Source: Bimuria novae-zelandiae CBS 107.79
Lineage: Eukaryota > Ascomycota > Dothideomycetes > Pleosporales > Didymosphaeriaceae
Reading direction: 5' to 3'
Assembly: GCA_010015655.1 (NCBI GenBank)
Contig: ML976663.1
Span: 215,617 to 279,616 of the forward strand
DNA length: 64,000 nt
In this document: positions 33,709 through 45,372 of the stretch, one piece after another
Layout: each line of letters begins with the position of its first letter
Numbering within the stretch: the stretch's first letter is position 1
Position numbers and translations under genes: made by a program
Notes under the pieces: model-generated
Database searches by the model: none
What the model saw: the letters and a program-made list of their open reading frames with translations, nothing else
Told to the model about the DNA's origin: nothing

Positions 33709-35541
33709 ACGTAATCCACTAGTAAGCTGCGTACACCAGTGAGCTGCGCACCCTACTAAAACGCGTCACGACGCGTTTACCTTTTTAACTATAGCTTAAT
33801 AATAACGAGCTTAATTATTATTAAAAGAAGGCAGACTTAGTCTTACCCTTATCTTAATTAAGTCTTATCCTTATTAGTTAATTTACGCTATAGCAGTAGC
33901 CTATAATATCTTTAAATTAACTCTCTAGTCGCGCCTCTATAGTGTCTAAGCTAGAATTAAGACAACGTCTAATAAGCGTAAGCTATTGCCTCTTAAAGAG
34001 TAGTCTCTTATTTGCTAAATCCTAGACCTTAATAGACGAGGCTTTCCACCCTATATTATTAATGTGCGCCGAATAGCAGACGTTCTGCTTTAAGCTTAAG
34101 GCTAGATCCCGCCTCCACAGCCTATTGGCAAGAACTAGGTGTTACGCTTTATTAATAACTAGGTAGAGCTTATAACTAAGTAAGATAAGAAGCTGCATGC
34201 TTAGCGTGTTCTCTATTAGGATCTAGTTAAGTTTAGAGTCTAGTTTAAGCTTATTAAGGACACGCGTTAGAAGTACGGCATAATAGATAAGGACATATAT
34301 AATTTTAATAAGACAGGATTTATGATAGGGGTCGCTAGCACGTCTAAGGTTGTTATAAGCTCTGATAGAGTTGGGCGAGCAATTGCTATATAGCCTAATA
34401 ATCGCGACTAGGTTATAGTAATTAAATGTGTTAGCGCGTCAGGCTGGGCGCTCTCGCCATTTATTATACTGTCTAGAAAGCTATACTAAGCTAGCTAGTA
34501 TTAGCTTATCCTAGGCGATTGGAGGCTTGCAGTAAGCGATAATGGCTAGATAACTAACAAGCTTGGCTTAGAATAGCTTAAGCACTTTAACTATTAGACC
34601 GCGTTGCGCTTAGCTAGAGCCTATTGCCTGCTTATTCTAGACGGCTATAGTAGCCATGCGACGCCTAAGTTTGATTAGTTCTATATAGAGAATAAGATTA
34701 TTAGTCTCTATATGCTAGCTCATAGCTTACATCTGCTATAGCCACTAGATATTACTTACTACGCGCCGCTTAAAGCTGTGTATAAACGCGAGGTGTCTGA
34801 GCTCGCGCGTAATTATATCTTTTACGTTAATAAGTAGGAATTTCTTAATATCTACACGCGTATTAGGGCTTTAGTCTTCTTAGAGTAGTTAATTAAGAGT
34901 GGCTTTTAAGTAGTAGGCCTTATCCTACACTGTCCTAAGCGCGTCCTATTATTGCTTACTATAGTCCAAACGCTATCTCCCCTAAGGTAAGAAGCTAGTA
35001 GTGAGAGGCGCTAGACTACTAATACGCCTTATATAGTTGCTTAGCTATAGTAGCAAGCCTAGCTACTGCGTAGCTTCCTTAGTCGTTAATCGCAGAGCCC
35101 TACACGTCAGGCTCTAGGTTAGCTTATAAAAGGATATTAGATGGCGATGTACTTTGCAACAATCCTTGCTAAGGAGAACACTAAGCTACGTTAGGCCAAT
35201 TATCGCCGAGAGAAAAAGAGGCAACAGCGACGGCAGTATATTGCTACAGGAGGGACTCTCACAGGCTAGGAAGGTTAAAGGCTAGCTGTAGAGGCAGAAA
35301 TAAGGGCGCAGGTAGATGTCTAGAGCTAGGCATCTTAGAGCTATTAGCGAGCACCACTAACGTGCTTAAAGTGCCATGTGCAAGGCCATAATAGGACTTA
35401 GTGTATAAGCAATTAGGAATATTTTGTACATATATTTATATAGGTTTAATTTAGTTGTTGTTTAGCTATCTGTTAAAAAGGCGCACGCGTTTGGTGGGGT
35501 GCGTAGCTCACTGGTGTACGTAGCTCACTGGTGGATTACGT
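33709..35541 (+). mobile_element. Fot1/pogo-like transposon nested next to the Tc1 element
   Basis: 1833 bp with inverted ends ACGTAATCCAC(C/T)AGT... of about 45-60 bp that contain repeated GTGAGCT(G/A)CG(C/T)AC units. Flanked by TA at 33707-33708 and 35542-35543. The left TA is also the right TA of the Tc1 element, so the two elements abut exactly. One plus-strand transposase inside. Confidence 0.92.
33830..35400 (+). pseudogene. Fot1/pogo-like transposase (RIP-degraded)
   Basis: Catalytic landmarks of the Fot1 group are readable across RIP stops: IYNFNKTGFMIGV (about 34295-34335), LLILDGYSSHATPKF (about 34630-34675) and LHLLQPLDITYYAPLKAVYK (about 34730-34790). The start and the exact stop were not fixed. 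Confidence 0.88.
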
Positions 35542-35543
35542 TA

Positions 35544-35605
35544 TAGAGATAGAGCTGACTCATGAGACTAGTGTCGTCATGTGACATATCTCTGGGCTGC
35601 TTACA
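35544..35605 (-). repeat. 5' LTR of copia-1, second part
   Basis: 62 bp, TAGAGATAG...CTGCTTACA, completing the 180-bp LTR interrupted at 32037; followed by the CGCAG duplication. Confidence 0.95.
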
Positions 35606-36438
35606 CGCAGCCCTAGAGAATCGCTAAAAACCTTAAAATTATATTATAGAACGCTAATTTTTAAATTACCTACTAATTTATTAGTAAATTAAAATTAGTT
35701 ATTTTTGTAAATATGCCTAGTAACTCTTTAAAGTTAAGTAATAATCCTAACTAGGTAAAATATACTTAGTATAAGAAAAAGTTAGAAAAAATTTTAAATT
35801 TGCTACGCACGCTGCTATCTAAGTAAAAGCTTTTCTTTATTAGTAATAATAATATAGGTAAAGCGCGTTTACCTAAGGGAGTAAATACTAGTAATTTTAT
35901 TACTCTCTTTAATCTCTTCTTTAGTGTTAGTATCCTTAATAGGATAGCCTACTATACAAATTAATATGCTAAGAAGCTTAGAGCCGCTATAATAGACGAC
36001 CTATACGCACGAGGATGGAAGCCGACGTCACTAACTAAGCTATATACGTACTTCGCGATAGTAATATATATGGGCCTACACAAAGAGCCGTCAGCAGAGG
36101 AATACTGGAGTAGGCTACACGCCAACGCTCCTACTCACCATATTAACAAGTACATGTCCCGCCAGCGCTGGGAGCAAATAGATCGCTATATATACTGTAC
36201 AGAAGTCGAACAATTATTCAAGTCGCCGTTCGGGCGTGTGTGGGATCTCTCTAAGCATATACGCAAGCGCTCACTTAAGCTATAGCATCCTAGTAGGTCT
36301 TAAGGTGTAATTTACTAGCTTTTTATTAGTAATACTAACTATAGTATCTAGGTAAGCACCTTTGCGTTAATAAAGCTATTATTAGGTTTATTAAACGCGC
36401 TAGCGAGATAGTAATAATTAAAATAAAGCCTATACCTA

Positions 36439-36661
36439 TGTCAGATTTGATAGTGTTCTGTCACTTTGAGATAATGCAATGATGAGAATTTGATGGATGT
36501 GATGATTGATTGATGATGTTCGTGTTCTGTGTTCCTGGAATGCAGATGTGTGCGAGGCTCCAAATAAGTGCCGCTACAGCGCTAGCCCTATTTAGAATAG
36601 TACAAAAGAGAGAGTGCTCCAGCCTTATATCCACAATAGATAGAGGCTATATAATCGGACA
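36439..36661 (-). repeat. 3' LTR of copia-2 (223 bp)
   Basis: TGTCAGATTT...ATCGGACA. The less mutated of the pair. All differences I see from the 5' LTR are C/T or G/A transitions, nearly all at CpA/TpG. Confidence 0.94.
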
Positions 36662-36699
36662 CACCCCCTTAGCTTGGGCTTATCCTTAAGCTAGACCTT

Positions 36700-39600
36700 C
36701 GCATTATTTATCTATCTATTATTCTAACTTAAAGGCCTCTATCCTCTGCTGTAGATCCTGCAGGGCAACCTCTTAATTAGTAATCTTGTCTAATATATTT
36801 TTAAGTTCTAGCCTATTTAGAAACTTGCTCTATTTGTTTACTAGTAGGGCCTTTGTGAGTCTATCTGCAACTATGTCCTCTAAGCGTTAATAGTCTACTT
36901 TAATTATCCTAAGTATAACTTCTTGTCTTAGCTAATAATTGTAGATATCTATATGGCGGAGCTTGGTCTGCAGCTTTGCGATTTCTTTAGTAATAAGGCG
37001 AATAGTCTATTAATTATCGTAGTTAATTATAATTAGGCGATTACTTACAGTGATCTGGAGCTCCTAAAGTAATTATAAAGTAAAGATGGCCTCCTTAGCT
37101 ACTTATAAAAGCGCTAGAAGTTTGGCCTTTATTATTAATGTAGTAACTGTATCTTGCTTGCTTGCTTTCCAGGTAATTAGGCCACTAAATAATTTAATAA
37201 CGTATCCTTATAAACTCTTATAATTAAGTGTATTATTAGCAAAGGATGCGTTGCTTGCTACTTCTAAAGTATCTACACCCCTAAGCTAAAGACCTAGTAA
37301 TTTAGTATTAGTAAGATAGAGGAGAACTTAGTTAGTAGCTACTTAGTGCTCTTTGCTTAGGTTAAATAAGAATCGTGATAATCTAGAGCTTGCAAAGGCG
37401 ATATCTAGTTAAGTTATAACTATAGCATAAAGAATTAATCCGACTTTACGCTAGTATCAATTAATCTTACTTTTACTAGCTAGTCCTGTTCTTAGGAGTA
37501 ATTCGATTAAACCTATTAGGGTATTATAGCGAATCTCATGGTGATTAATAAGGCGCGATATTTTGTCGACGTATAATGCTTATAAAAGCCAGATCTTTTT
37601 ATTTAAGCGGTCCCTAATAATTTTAATTCCTAGAAACTATTATAGGTCTTTCCCGCTAGTAAGGGTAAATTTAGTTCTTATCTTTTTAATAGCTGCTTTT
37701 GCTGCAGGCTCGTGATTCTTCTAATAGGCGATGATAAGATTATCTACATAGAAGAATATAATAATACCGTCCTTGATAAGGCAGCATAGCTCGTGGGGCA
37801 CTGTTTTACAGACTTGTTAACAATTAAGCCAATCAAGCCGATCTAACCAAATTTAGTAATATCTTGGCCTACACGAGCTAGTGAATTACCATATTAGGCT
37901 AGACCGGCTTGATTGGCTTGATTGTTGACAAGTCTGCTGTTTTAAAGCCAATATCACGGAGCGTTAATGTGAACTCTCTTTACCAGAGTAGTAGAGATAT
38001 GCGCAGTCTATATAGTGCTTTGTGTAGTTTAAGGACTGTGCCTGCTCGCAAGTAGCCGCGAGGCATTCTTATGTAGATTTCTCTGTCCAGCTTTGCATGG
38101 ACAAACGCGTTAGTAACATTATGTTAAATAAGCTTTAAGTTAATACGAGCTGCAATCGCTATAAGCATGCGGAATAATTATCCTATAAGTGTTGCGGCTT
38201 AGGTTTCTTGCGAGGTAAGGTGCTACTATTAATTGCCTCGCACTACTAGCCTTGCTTTACATTTCTGCAATCGATAGTGTTTGTCGAATTTATAGGTATA
38301 TACCTACATGTAGTCGAGGATTTAATAGCCTACTACCTTTACTGGAGCTGCTGCGACCTCGCTCTAAGACTTTATTTCCTTATAGCTCTATAGATGGGAT
38401 CGTTCTGCTTCCTTCCATATATTATAAAGAGGGTGATCTTCGAGCTTACTTTAGCATGTAGGTGGCTTTAGAAGCATACTTCGATGTAGCTTCTTGCCTA
38501 ATGTAATTATTTATCAAAGCTACGCCTTATTAAGAGTCTTACCTTTGTATTTACCGCTACTGCCAGCTTTAGTGCCTGCTATAAAGGCTGCGGCCTATAG
38601 GCTTGTTTGCAACTATCCTATTTGCACTATTTATAGTGGTATAGCTTAATTATCTCCTGCTATTAGTTATGCAAGGAGTGTTACTAGTGGCGGCGTTAAT
38701 AGAGGCGTTAAATATTTGTACCTAGCTCTCTTACCTTGCCTGCACTTAGGAGCCTCTTCCTCTAGCGCTTCACTAATTATCTTATCCTTAAAGAAGGACT
38801 TAGTGGCATGCTCTTATTAAGGTAAGGGAGGTAACTCTACTAATTACACCTAGGCTGCTATTTCTTCTAATATACTGTGTATAAGGTTGTCTATTAGGTC
38901 TTTGGTTTTGCCTAAGAACATAGTATCCTTATCAAATATTACATCGCGAGTACTGATCGTCTTTGCTAGAGAGGGAATCTATATTCTCTAGATATTAGTT
39001 AATCTGTAGCTAACAAGGTAGCTAATCTATGCTTTAGGGTCAAGCCTTTGAAGCCTGCTTTTGCCGCGTTTTGTGTTATTAGTTATCGTAAACGCTTTGC
39101 AGCCATATGCTTTTAGATAAGCTTAATTAGGCTTCTTTAGTTAGGTAACAATGCCGTTCTAAAAGGCTACTATTATAAAGAACACTTTATATAGAGATCG
39201 CTATTAGTTAGTGTAGTTTAGCATTTAATTATATAGGTAGACTGCGGCTTGCGTGATCTTAGGCTATATTTACTATAGTAGATTAGAGTTAAGTCGTATT
39301 GCGCGCGCTTTCTCCTTAATTATACCCCTTAAGCGTTCTACTCCTCTATTTTGTGCTTAAGTATCTAGTGCTAAAGACTTAATCTTAATACCTTGCGCCG
39401 CGCACTACTTCTTAATGTTAGCCTTAATAAAGAAGATTTTATTATTAGATTTAATTACTTTCACTATAACGTTGTATTGTACTTCTATAAACTGTACAAA
39501 AGTGCTAAGTAATTTAATAATTAACCGTGCTAGGTAGTTATCCTTAAAGTAGAAGTCCTATGCGAAGCTAGAGAATTAATTAGTAATTAGCATTTAGCTC

Positions 39601-41640
39601 TTCTCTCTTGTTAAGCTGTCTGCTTTATAGTCGTGAAAGTCTATTATAACTCGCTCGCCAGGGCCTTCAGTTCGCTCCCTGGCTTGCCGGCGTATTTGCC
39701 GTTTTAGTTTTACTTTGCCGCAGGCGTTACATTTTACTATAAGGAGACTTTTAATCCTTACCCCCTTAGATTGCTGCACGAGGTGTTCGAGGGCCTAAGG
39801 GCCTAGATAGCCTAATCGCTAGTGCTAGGTCTATGCGTTTGCCTTTTACGGTCTTTATTTAGTGCGTGTATTAGTCTTGTGAGTGGCGTGCGCAGCATTA
39901 GTAGGAATACTACCTGCTAGTCTTGTTTTATATTCTAACACCTATTGTCTATACAATTCTTAGAGTTCTGCTAGCATAGTATTATCTCTTCTCTTTAGAG
40001 TTATTAGGTCTGCCCTTATGTCCCACCAAAGGCCTTGCCTCCAGAGTAATCGGAACGATACAAGATTGTAGAGCAAATTAGGGTAATAGGCTATATTATC
40101 TAGCCGTATTATTTAATTACCGCTTACACTTTGTATATTAAGATAGACGCTCCCGTATCCTTTAATCTATATTTGTGTATTCCCTGCCTATATGAAGTCT
40201 CCTGGCGCCGGTGGCTAGTATAAGATAAAGCGATCGATGTCGTTAAAGACATAGCAGGTTATGCCTAAATTAAGTATAGCTAAGCATCGCAATAGGTATA
40301 TGTTTAATTTAGTGTAGAAAGATACGGCGTTAAAGCTTACTAGGATTTTAGTAATCTTGCGTCTATCTAGTTACTTATTATTAGCCTTAGTAATTCGAGT
40401 TAGAGTAGGAGTATGCGATAATTTAATTATAGGTGCCTATAATCTAGCCCTCTTTATTATCTTTAGGCTTTCTTAAAGCGCAGGGTCATTCTCTAGCCTA
40501 AACTTAATTAGGGCAACTATGCTTGGCTTTAGCCTAAACTATTCTAGTTGTTTGTCTAGAAAAGCGTAGAAGCAGTCTTATAGACTATAGCGTTATTTAT
40601 AAGCAAGGCACTTAAGGCTACTAGCTATCGCTAGCTTATTGTCTATAATCGCGGACCGCTTGGCTCTAGTACATTAACTATTATTTTGTTGTTTACGAGG
40701 TCTACCCTAATATTTTAATATTACTGCTTTATCTATAAGAGAGGCGTCCCTGTCTGTAGCCTAGGTAGATTTACCACCGTTAGCGAGAGATGAACCTGCA
40801 GCAGTAAAAGCGCCCTTTTATTTACCCTTAATTAGGTGCTACAGGATTATATAGTCTTAGAAGAGTTTTATTATATACTTTCGTAAGACAGCTGCATCCT
40901 TGCTTCTATATTACTAGAAGGTCGTTACCTATATAGGTGCGATATAAACAACTGCCTTTATAAAGTCTTCTTTAACTAAGTCTAGCCTTTAAAGCTCTAG
41001 GACTTAATTAGTCTCTACTTCTATAGCTGCATAATCGTACTTAGATAGCCATGTAGCCTATAATCTAGCTATTCTTATTAGCTTAAGGGCTTCTTAGTAT
41101 CTTACCCTTAATTGTCTGTATTTGTCTTGCAGGTCTACCCTAACTATAATCGTAAGGTTATTAATCTACTACCTAATTAATTAATTTAGGAAGTAGTAGT
41201 TGTTCTGGAGATACGCAGAAACTATTAATTAGATAATAGTAATTACTTAGTTTAGGCTAACCTGTTCCTCTCAGTATTCGCGATCTATAATCTTGTATAT
41301 TTCTAGCTATCCTTTATAATAATCGCTATTATCTTTGTATGCTTTCGCGCCTGCCGTCGATAGATATAAGGGCATTGTTGGCATATTATTCGGATTCGCA
41401 GTTGTATACGCCGTGCTTGGCTGGTAGTTGCCTATCGCGGGAGGTATTGGCATTGCGGGTTTCTGTCTTAGTTCATCTATCAGCGCTGGGTTGATAATGT
41501 TCCAGACCTTTAGGAATTAGGATTTTATTTTTAGCTAGTTTAGCTACGGTGTGTAGTTCGTGTAGTTAGTCAAGATTACTATAAGATCTTTAAGGATTAA
41601 TAGGGCTATTGCAATTAGCTTGGCGGAGGCAATAAGACTC
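36700..41640 (-). pseudogene. copia-2 gag-pol polyprotein (RIP-degraded)
   Basis: Gag-like sequence lies near 41400-41640 (LIDELRQKPAMP). The integrase zinc region and core start are seen in an open stretch at 39594-39779 (KCNACGKVKLKRQIRR, then PGERVIIDFHDY). The RT catalytic motif at 37739-37750 reads YVDN instead of YVDD. Stops are frequent throughout. The layout and the PGER-IDFHDY integrase type assign it to copia and separate it from copia-1. Confidence 0.9.
37809..37936. mobile_element. Short MITE of hAT type inside copia-2
   Basis: 128 bp with inverted ends of about 35-40 bp (CAGACTTGT(T/C)AACAAT(T/C)AAGCC at left, complement at right; differences are transitions). Flanked by the 8-bp direct repeat CTGTTTTA (37801-37808 and 37937-37944). 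Eight-bp duplications are the hallmark of hAT insertions. Non-coding, so it depended on an autonomous element elsewhere. Confidence 0.9.
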
Positions 41641-41645
41641 TTAAT

Positions 41646-41868
41646 TATTAGATTTAATAGTGTTCTGTCACTTTGAGATAATGCAATGATGAGAATTTAA
41701 TAAATGTGATGATTGATTAATGATGTTCGTATTCTATATTCCTAGAATGCAGATGTGTGCGAGGCTCTAAATAAGTGCCGCTATAGCGCTAGCCCTATTT
41801 AGAATAGTATAAAAGAGAGAGTGCTCCAGCCTTATATCCACAACAGATAGAGGCTATATAATCGGACA
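41646..41868 (-). repeat. 5' LTR of copia-2 (223 bp)
   Basis: Reads TATTAGATTT at its left edge where the partner reads TGTCAGATTT, so RIP has altered even the terminal TG. Ends ATCGGACA, followed by ACCTA. Confidence 0.93.
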
Positions 41869-42126
41869 ACCTAAGGGATATAAGATATAGGTCCTCGCGA
41901 GCGATGGCATTATACTTAACTAGCTATTTTATGCTAAGGGCGTTAGTAAAGGGCCTATTAATCTTATATATAACCTCTTTAAGCTAGCCTTTACCCCGAC
42001 TAAATTAGTGCCTCTTATTCTTGTACTTGCTAAAGACGCTAATAACAACTGTATATTTCCGCTAGGACTCTACGCCGTGTAGGACGACAATCTCTTTAAC
42101 ACTATCCCTATGCTTAAATACCTAAG

Positions 42127-42578
42127 TGTTATGAGGCTCTCACACCTTGTTCTAATCTGGGTTAGGGCGGTAAGGTATCGTGGTGCTTCACGGATTATTT
42201 AGTAGTATAAGTTGATGCGACACTTAGCGCGGCTAAATAATCTAATCTTATAATAAATAAGATAACTATTAGTCTGTATAGGAGAACGTACTCGCACAGA
42301 AGATATATAAGTTAACTACGAGGAAGGAAATAATAATAGGAAAGTCGCCATATTATATACTAGCCTATTCCTTCTTTATAGTCCCGCCAAGGCCCTGTAG
42401 TCCCAGGGACTATGGTAGTCCTATAGGACTTCCCTTTATGCGGGACTTCGTTACGTAACTGCTAACTAAGCTACCCTGCGCCCTGTTAGGTCCTGTTAAC
42501 TTTACTATTTTATTAATAATTACTTTCTTAGCGTAATTATCTAGCTTCTTTATTCTTATAGAGTTCGTGGTCGTAACA
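42127..42578 (-). repeat. 3' LTR of gypsy-2 (452 bp)
   Basis: TGTTATGAGG...GTCGTAACA, preceded by CTAAG. Contains clustered AGTCCC/GGGACT inverted motifs (about 42385-42450) that could fold. Confidence 0.94.
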
Positions 42579-42799
42579 CTATCCCCCTCTTTAAGGTTAT
42601 TATCCTAATACCTTACTTTACTATGCTATGCTATTAGCGCGTTAGTGCTAATTATTATAAAGGTGCGTCCCCCCGCGTCTTAAGGCAGGCCGTAGCCTCT
42701 CCTTAATTCCCCTTGCCTTACTAATTATGCTAAGAACCCCCTATTTATTCTTAGCGACCCGTCGTGCTCGTGCGTAAAAGGTAGAAGGTTAGGGTCTAG

Positions 42800-43320
42800 A
42801 AATAGCGTCTAGTTATAAGTATTATTAGAAGAAGAAGTTGCGGTGTTTTATTAACGCTGCCTCTAGGTAGTGTGCGGGCTATCTTGCTACCCATGCTTAA
42901 TATAGTCTATAGATTCCTAAGAAGGATTAAGAGCGTGTTTAGAAGGAGAAGCGCAAAAAGCGTCTTACCCTTTTTTAAGTAAAAAAGCGTTAAGCTTAGG
43001 CTACTCTTAAGACCGCGCGTCTTAAGCGAGAGTTAGTAAAGATAGAGAAGAAGGAGCATAACTATACCTAGCACGACTTACGCGTTACTAATATAATTAA
43101 GGCGTTAAAGTAATAAGAGGAGAATTTAAAGGGTACTAGCTTTCGCGAACTATTGCCACATGCACCTCTATAGGCTAACTTAGGCTAGTTATAGGCTAAC
43201 TTATTTATTCCTTTTAATCCTTTTATGTCCTTTAACTTTTCTAAGTTCCTTACTAATCTAGTCGCGGCGCCTCTAGATATTCCTTATAGAACCTCTCTAG
43301 CGCTATCTTGCAGTTCGTAA
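42800..43320 (+). pseudogene. Convergent accessory reading frame in the 3' part of gypsy-2
   Basis: On the strand opposite to pol, between the 3' LTR and the chromodomain. About 170 codons broken only by RIP-type TAG/TAA. A Cys-containing start (RCFINAASRQCAGYL) is followed by a long charged helix (KKDQERVQKEKRKKR when RIP stops are read as Gln; ARLKRELVKIEKKEHN) and a hydrophobic tail, ending at TAA 43318-43320 just short of the chromodomain. Position and make-up match the frame at 2233-2766 in gypsy-1. The 5' limit is approximate. No named family recognised. Confidence 0.45.
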
Positions 43321-43329
43321 GGTTTTGTA

Positions 43330-45330
43330 CTAGTTTCTACGTATTATGGTTTTCTAGCCATCCTTCCCACTTTACTAGATACTTATACTAACGCCTAATT
43401 TTTTATAGGTCCCTAATAGCTTTAACCTCGTACTCCTTATCTTCGAGTTCGAGCTAGGTTTCTAGTTCGGCGTCTAGTAGTGCTGGTTCTAATAATAACT
43501 TATAGAAGACCGGGTGGATCCGTGTATCTATAGGTAGCTATAGTTTAAAATTAACTAGTCCCTTAACCTCTTAGATTTCGAATAGTCCCTTTTAAAGGTT
43601 ATCTAGTTTTTTACTTAGCCTTGTTATCTTAAGATTTTTTCGTAAGAGGAGGACTCTATCTCCCTCTTTAAAGATTAGTCTTATAATCCTTTTCTTATTC
43701 GCTTATCGCGCTATTTATTTATTACGTCGCGCGATATTCTTATACAGTGTTTTATATAGGTCCTGCATAAGTTCGGCCTTGTTGGCTGCGTTCTTCGCAA
43801 TGCTCTGGATGTCTAATGGATCCCAGTGAGTCGTTGGCTCACATCCATGGTTGGCGTAATATGGCGAGTACCCCGTAGTCGCCGATCTTGCGCTATTGTA
43901 TGCTAGCTAGGCCGTTAGTAACAGCTTAACCTAGTTATCTTAAAGCTTATTTACATATATCTAGAGATACTGTTCTAACGTTTAGTTTGTTTACTTAGTT
44001 TAGCTATCTATTTTAAGATAGAAGCTTGTCGTGAGCTTATGCTTAATCCCTAATTTAGCTATAAACGTGGTCTAGTATAACGATGTAAATATCTTGGCCC
44101 TGTCTGTAATAAACTCGTTAGGTTGTCTAACCTGTAATATTAGTTCTTATTTTACCATATAGGCTAGTTCTTCTGCTAATATAGCTTCCCTAATTAGCAC
44201 AAACCTTGACTCCTTAGTAAGTTAATAGATTATAACTAAGATTAAGTTGTAGGGATCCTTATTCCCTAGTGCTAGTAATGCTAGTAGCTTTACGATAAAG
44301 TCTATGGTCACGCTTAACTATAGTCTTAGGGGCGGCTATAGTAGTTATAAGAGGCTATAGGGCTTATGTCTCTTAGGCTTGTTCTTATAACAGGCTAAAT
44401 AGTTGCCTAAAACCTTTTGTACCGCCTAGCGTAGCCTAGGGATAGTATATTCGTTCGCGATTTAACGCGTTGTTTTAGCGATCCCTAGGTATCCCTAATC
44501 CTTATCTTTATATAGTTTTTTAATTAGTAGCGGAGCTATTTACTTGCTAATCTAAATATAGTTTTAATAGTCCTGTGCTGTTAATTTCGTAGCTTAGTAG
44601 AGATTATACGCTTAGTATTTCTTGTCCTTAAGCCTACTATAATCCTGTATCTCTTTTATAGCTAGCCTATAATAGGTAAGATCCGCGCGCCGTGCTTCTA
44701 GTGCTAGCGCAAGTTATATTTTATTATAGCGAAGGGTTCTGTCCTTCGCGTAGGTTAGGATTATAACATAGTTACTTCTATTATCTTTTTCTACGAGATC
44801 TAAACGCCTGCTAAGTGCGTCTGCTGCGGCGTTTGAGTTGCCAGGTAAATGGGTGATGCGAAAGTCGAATTCCGCCATCCATTCCGACCATCTAGCCTGT
44901 CGTTAGTGCTTTGCTCCTTTAAGCTGCGCTTCCTATTGCTTAAAACAGTCGACGATTGCGAGTAACTCCTTATCGTAAATCTTATAATTTAGTTCTGCTC
45001 CTGAGAGCTTGCGTGCGTGATAGAAGACGGGTCTCCATTTACTGTCGTCGCACTCTTGCAATAATACGGCCCCCAGCGCATAGTCCGATGCATCTGTGTA
45101 GATGCGATGTCGCCGCTCTGGGTCGTACATCTATAGTAGGGGTGCCGTTAGGAATAGGCGTTTAAGCTGCTCAAAAGCCGCTATTTCTGCCTTTTGCAGA
45201 GGTCGCCATTTCCCTATTCGCTTATCTTTTCGCTTATCTGGTTAATGATTTCCTGTAACTGGGCTATCTGAGCCGCTTGTTCGATAACCATCTCTCCTAG
45301 GGTCTTTTCCTTAGGTGCCGGAGCTGCGGT
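43330..45330 (-). pseudogene. gypsy-2 pol remnant (RT end, RNase H, integrase, chromodomain)
   Basis: From right to left: a gag-like start (MVIEQAAQIAQLQE, ATG at 45291) fused to the RT thumb (AFEQLKRLFLTAPLL), then RNase H, open at 44933-45130 (HRIYTDASDYALGAVLLQ, RPVFYHARKLSGAELNY), a RIP-degraded integrase, and a chromodomain near 43340-43460 (EYEVKAIRDL...YKYLVKWEGW). The junction between the gag-like start and the RT end shows an 11-bp direct repeat. The copy cannot be autonomous. Confidence 0.88.
45217..45239. repeat. 11-bp direct repeat at the gypsy-2 deletion junction
   Basis: TTCGCTTATCT occurs at 45217-45227 and again at 45229-45239, exactly where gag-like and RT-like coding sequence meet. 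This fits a deletion by slippage or end joining at short homology, or template switching during reverse transcription. Confidence 0.6.
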
Positions 45331-45372
45331 GGTCGAACTAGGTCCTGCTATTGTACCATAGGGTAGTTAAAG

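Larger units (their letters stand above)
26461..35605 (-). mobile_element. Ty1/copia retrotransposon copia-1, with two nested DNA transposons
   Basis: Complete element flanked by CGCAG on both sides (26456-26460 and 35606-35610). Both LTRs are 180 bp, TGTAAGCAG...CTGCTTACA. The genes read on the minus strand. A polypurine tract (AAGGGGGTG on the minus strand, about 26641-26650) abuts the left, 3' LTR. The right, 5' LTR is split by Tc1-like and Fot1-like insertions. Internal copia length is 5.3 kb, normal for the group. The two LTRs look identical over all 180 bp, while the coding interior is full of RIP stops. Confidence 0.95.
36439..41868 (-). mobile_element. Ty1/copia retrotransposon copia-2
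   Basis: 5430 bp, flanked by ACCTA on both sides (36434-36438, 41869-41873), inserted in the piggyBac-like transposase gene. LTRs of 223 bp. Minus-strand coding. A polypurine tract (TAAGGGGGTG on the minus strand) abuts the left LTR. It carries a nested MITE at 37809-37936. Confidence 0.95.

Noticed and set aside
36454..36661. Shorter 208-bp LTR boundary for copia-2
   Set aside because: The flanks then gave no target duplication; extending to 36439/41646, allowing RIP of TGTCAG to TATTAG, yields ACCTA on both sides.
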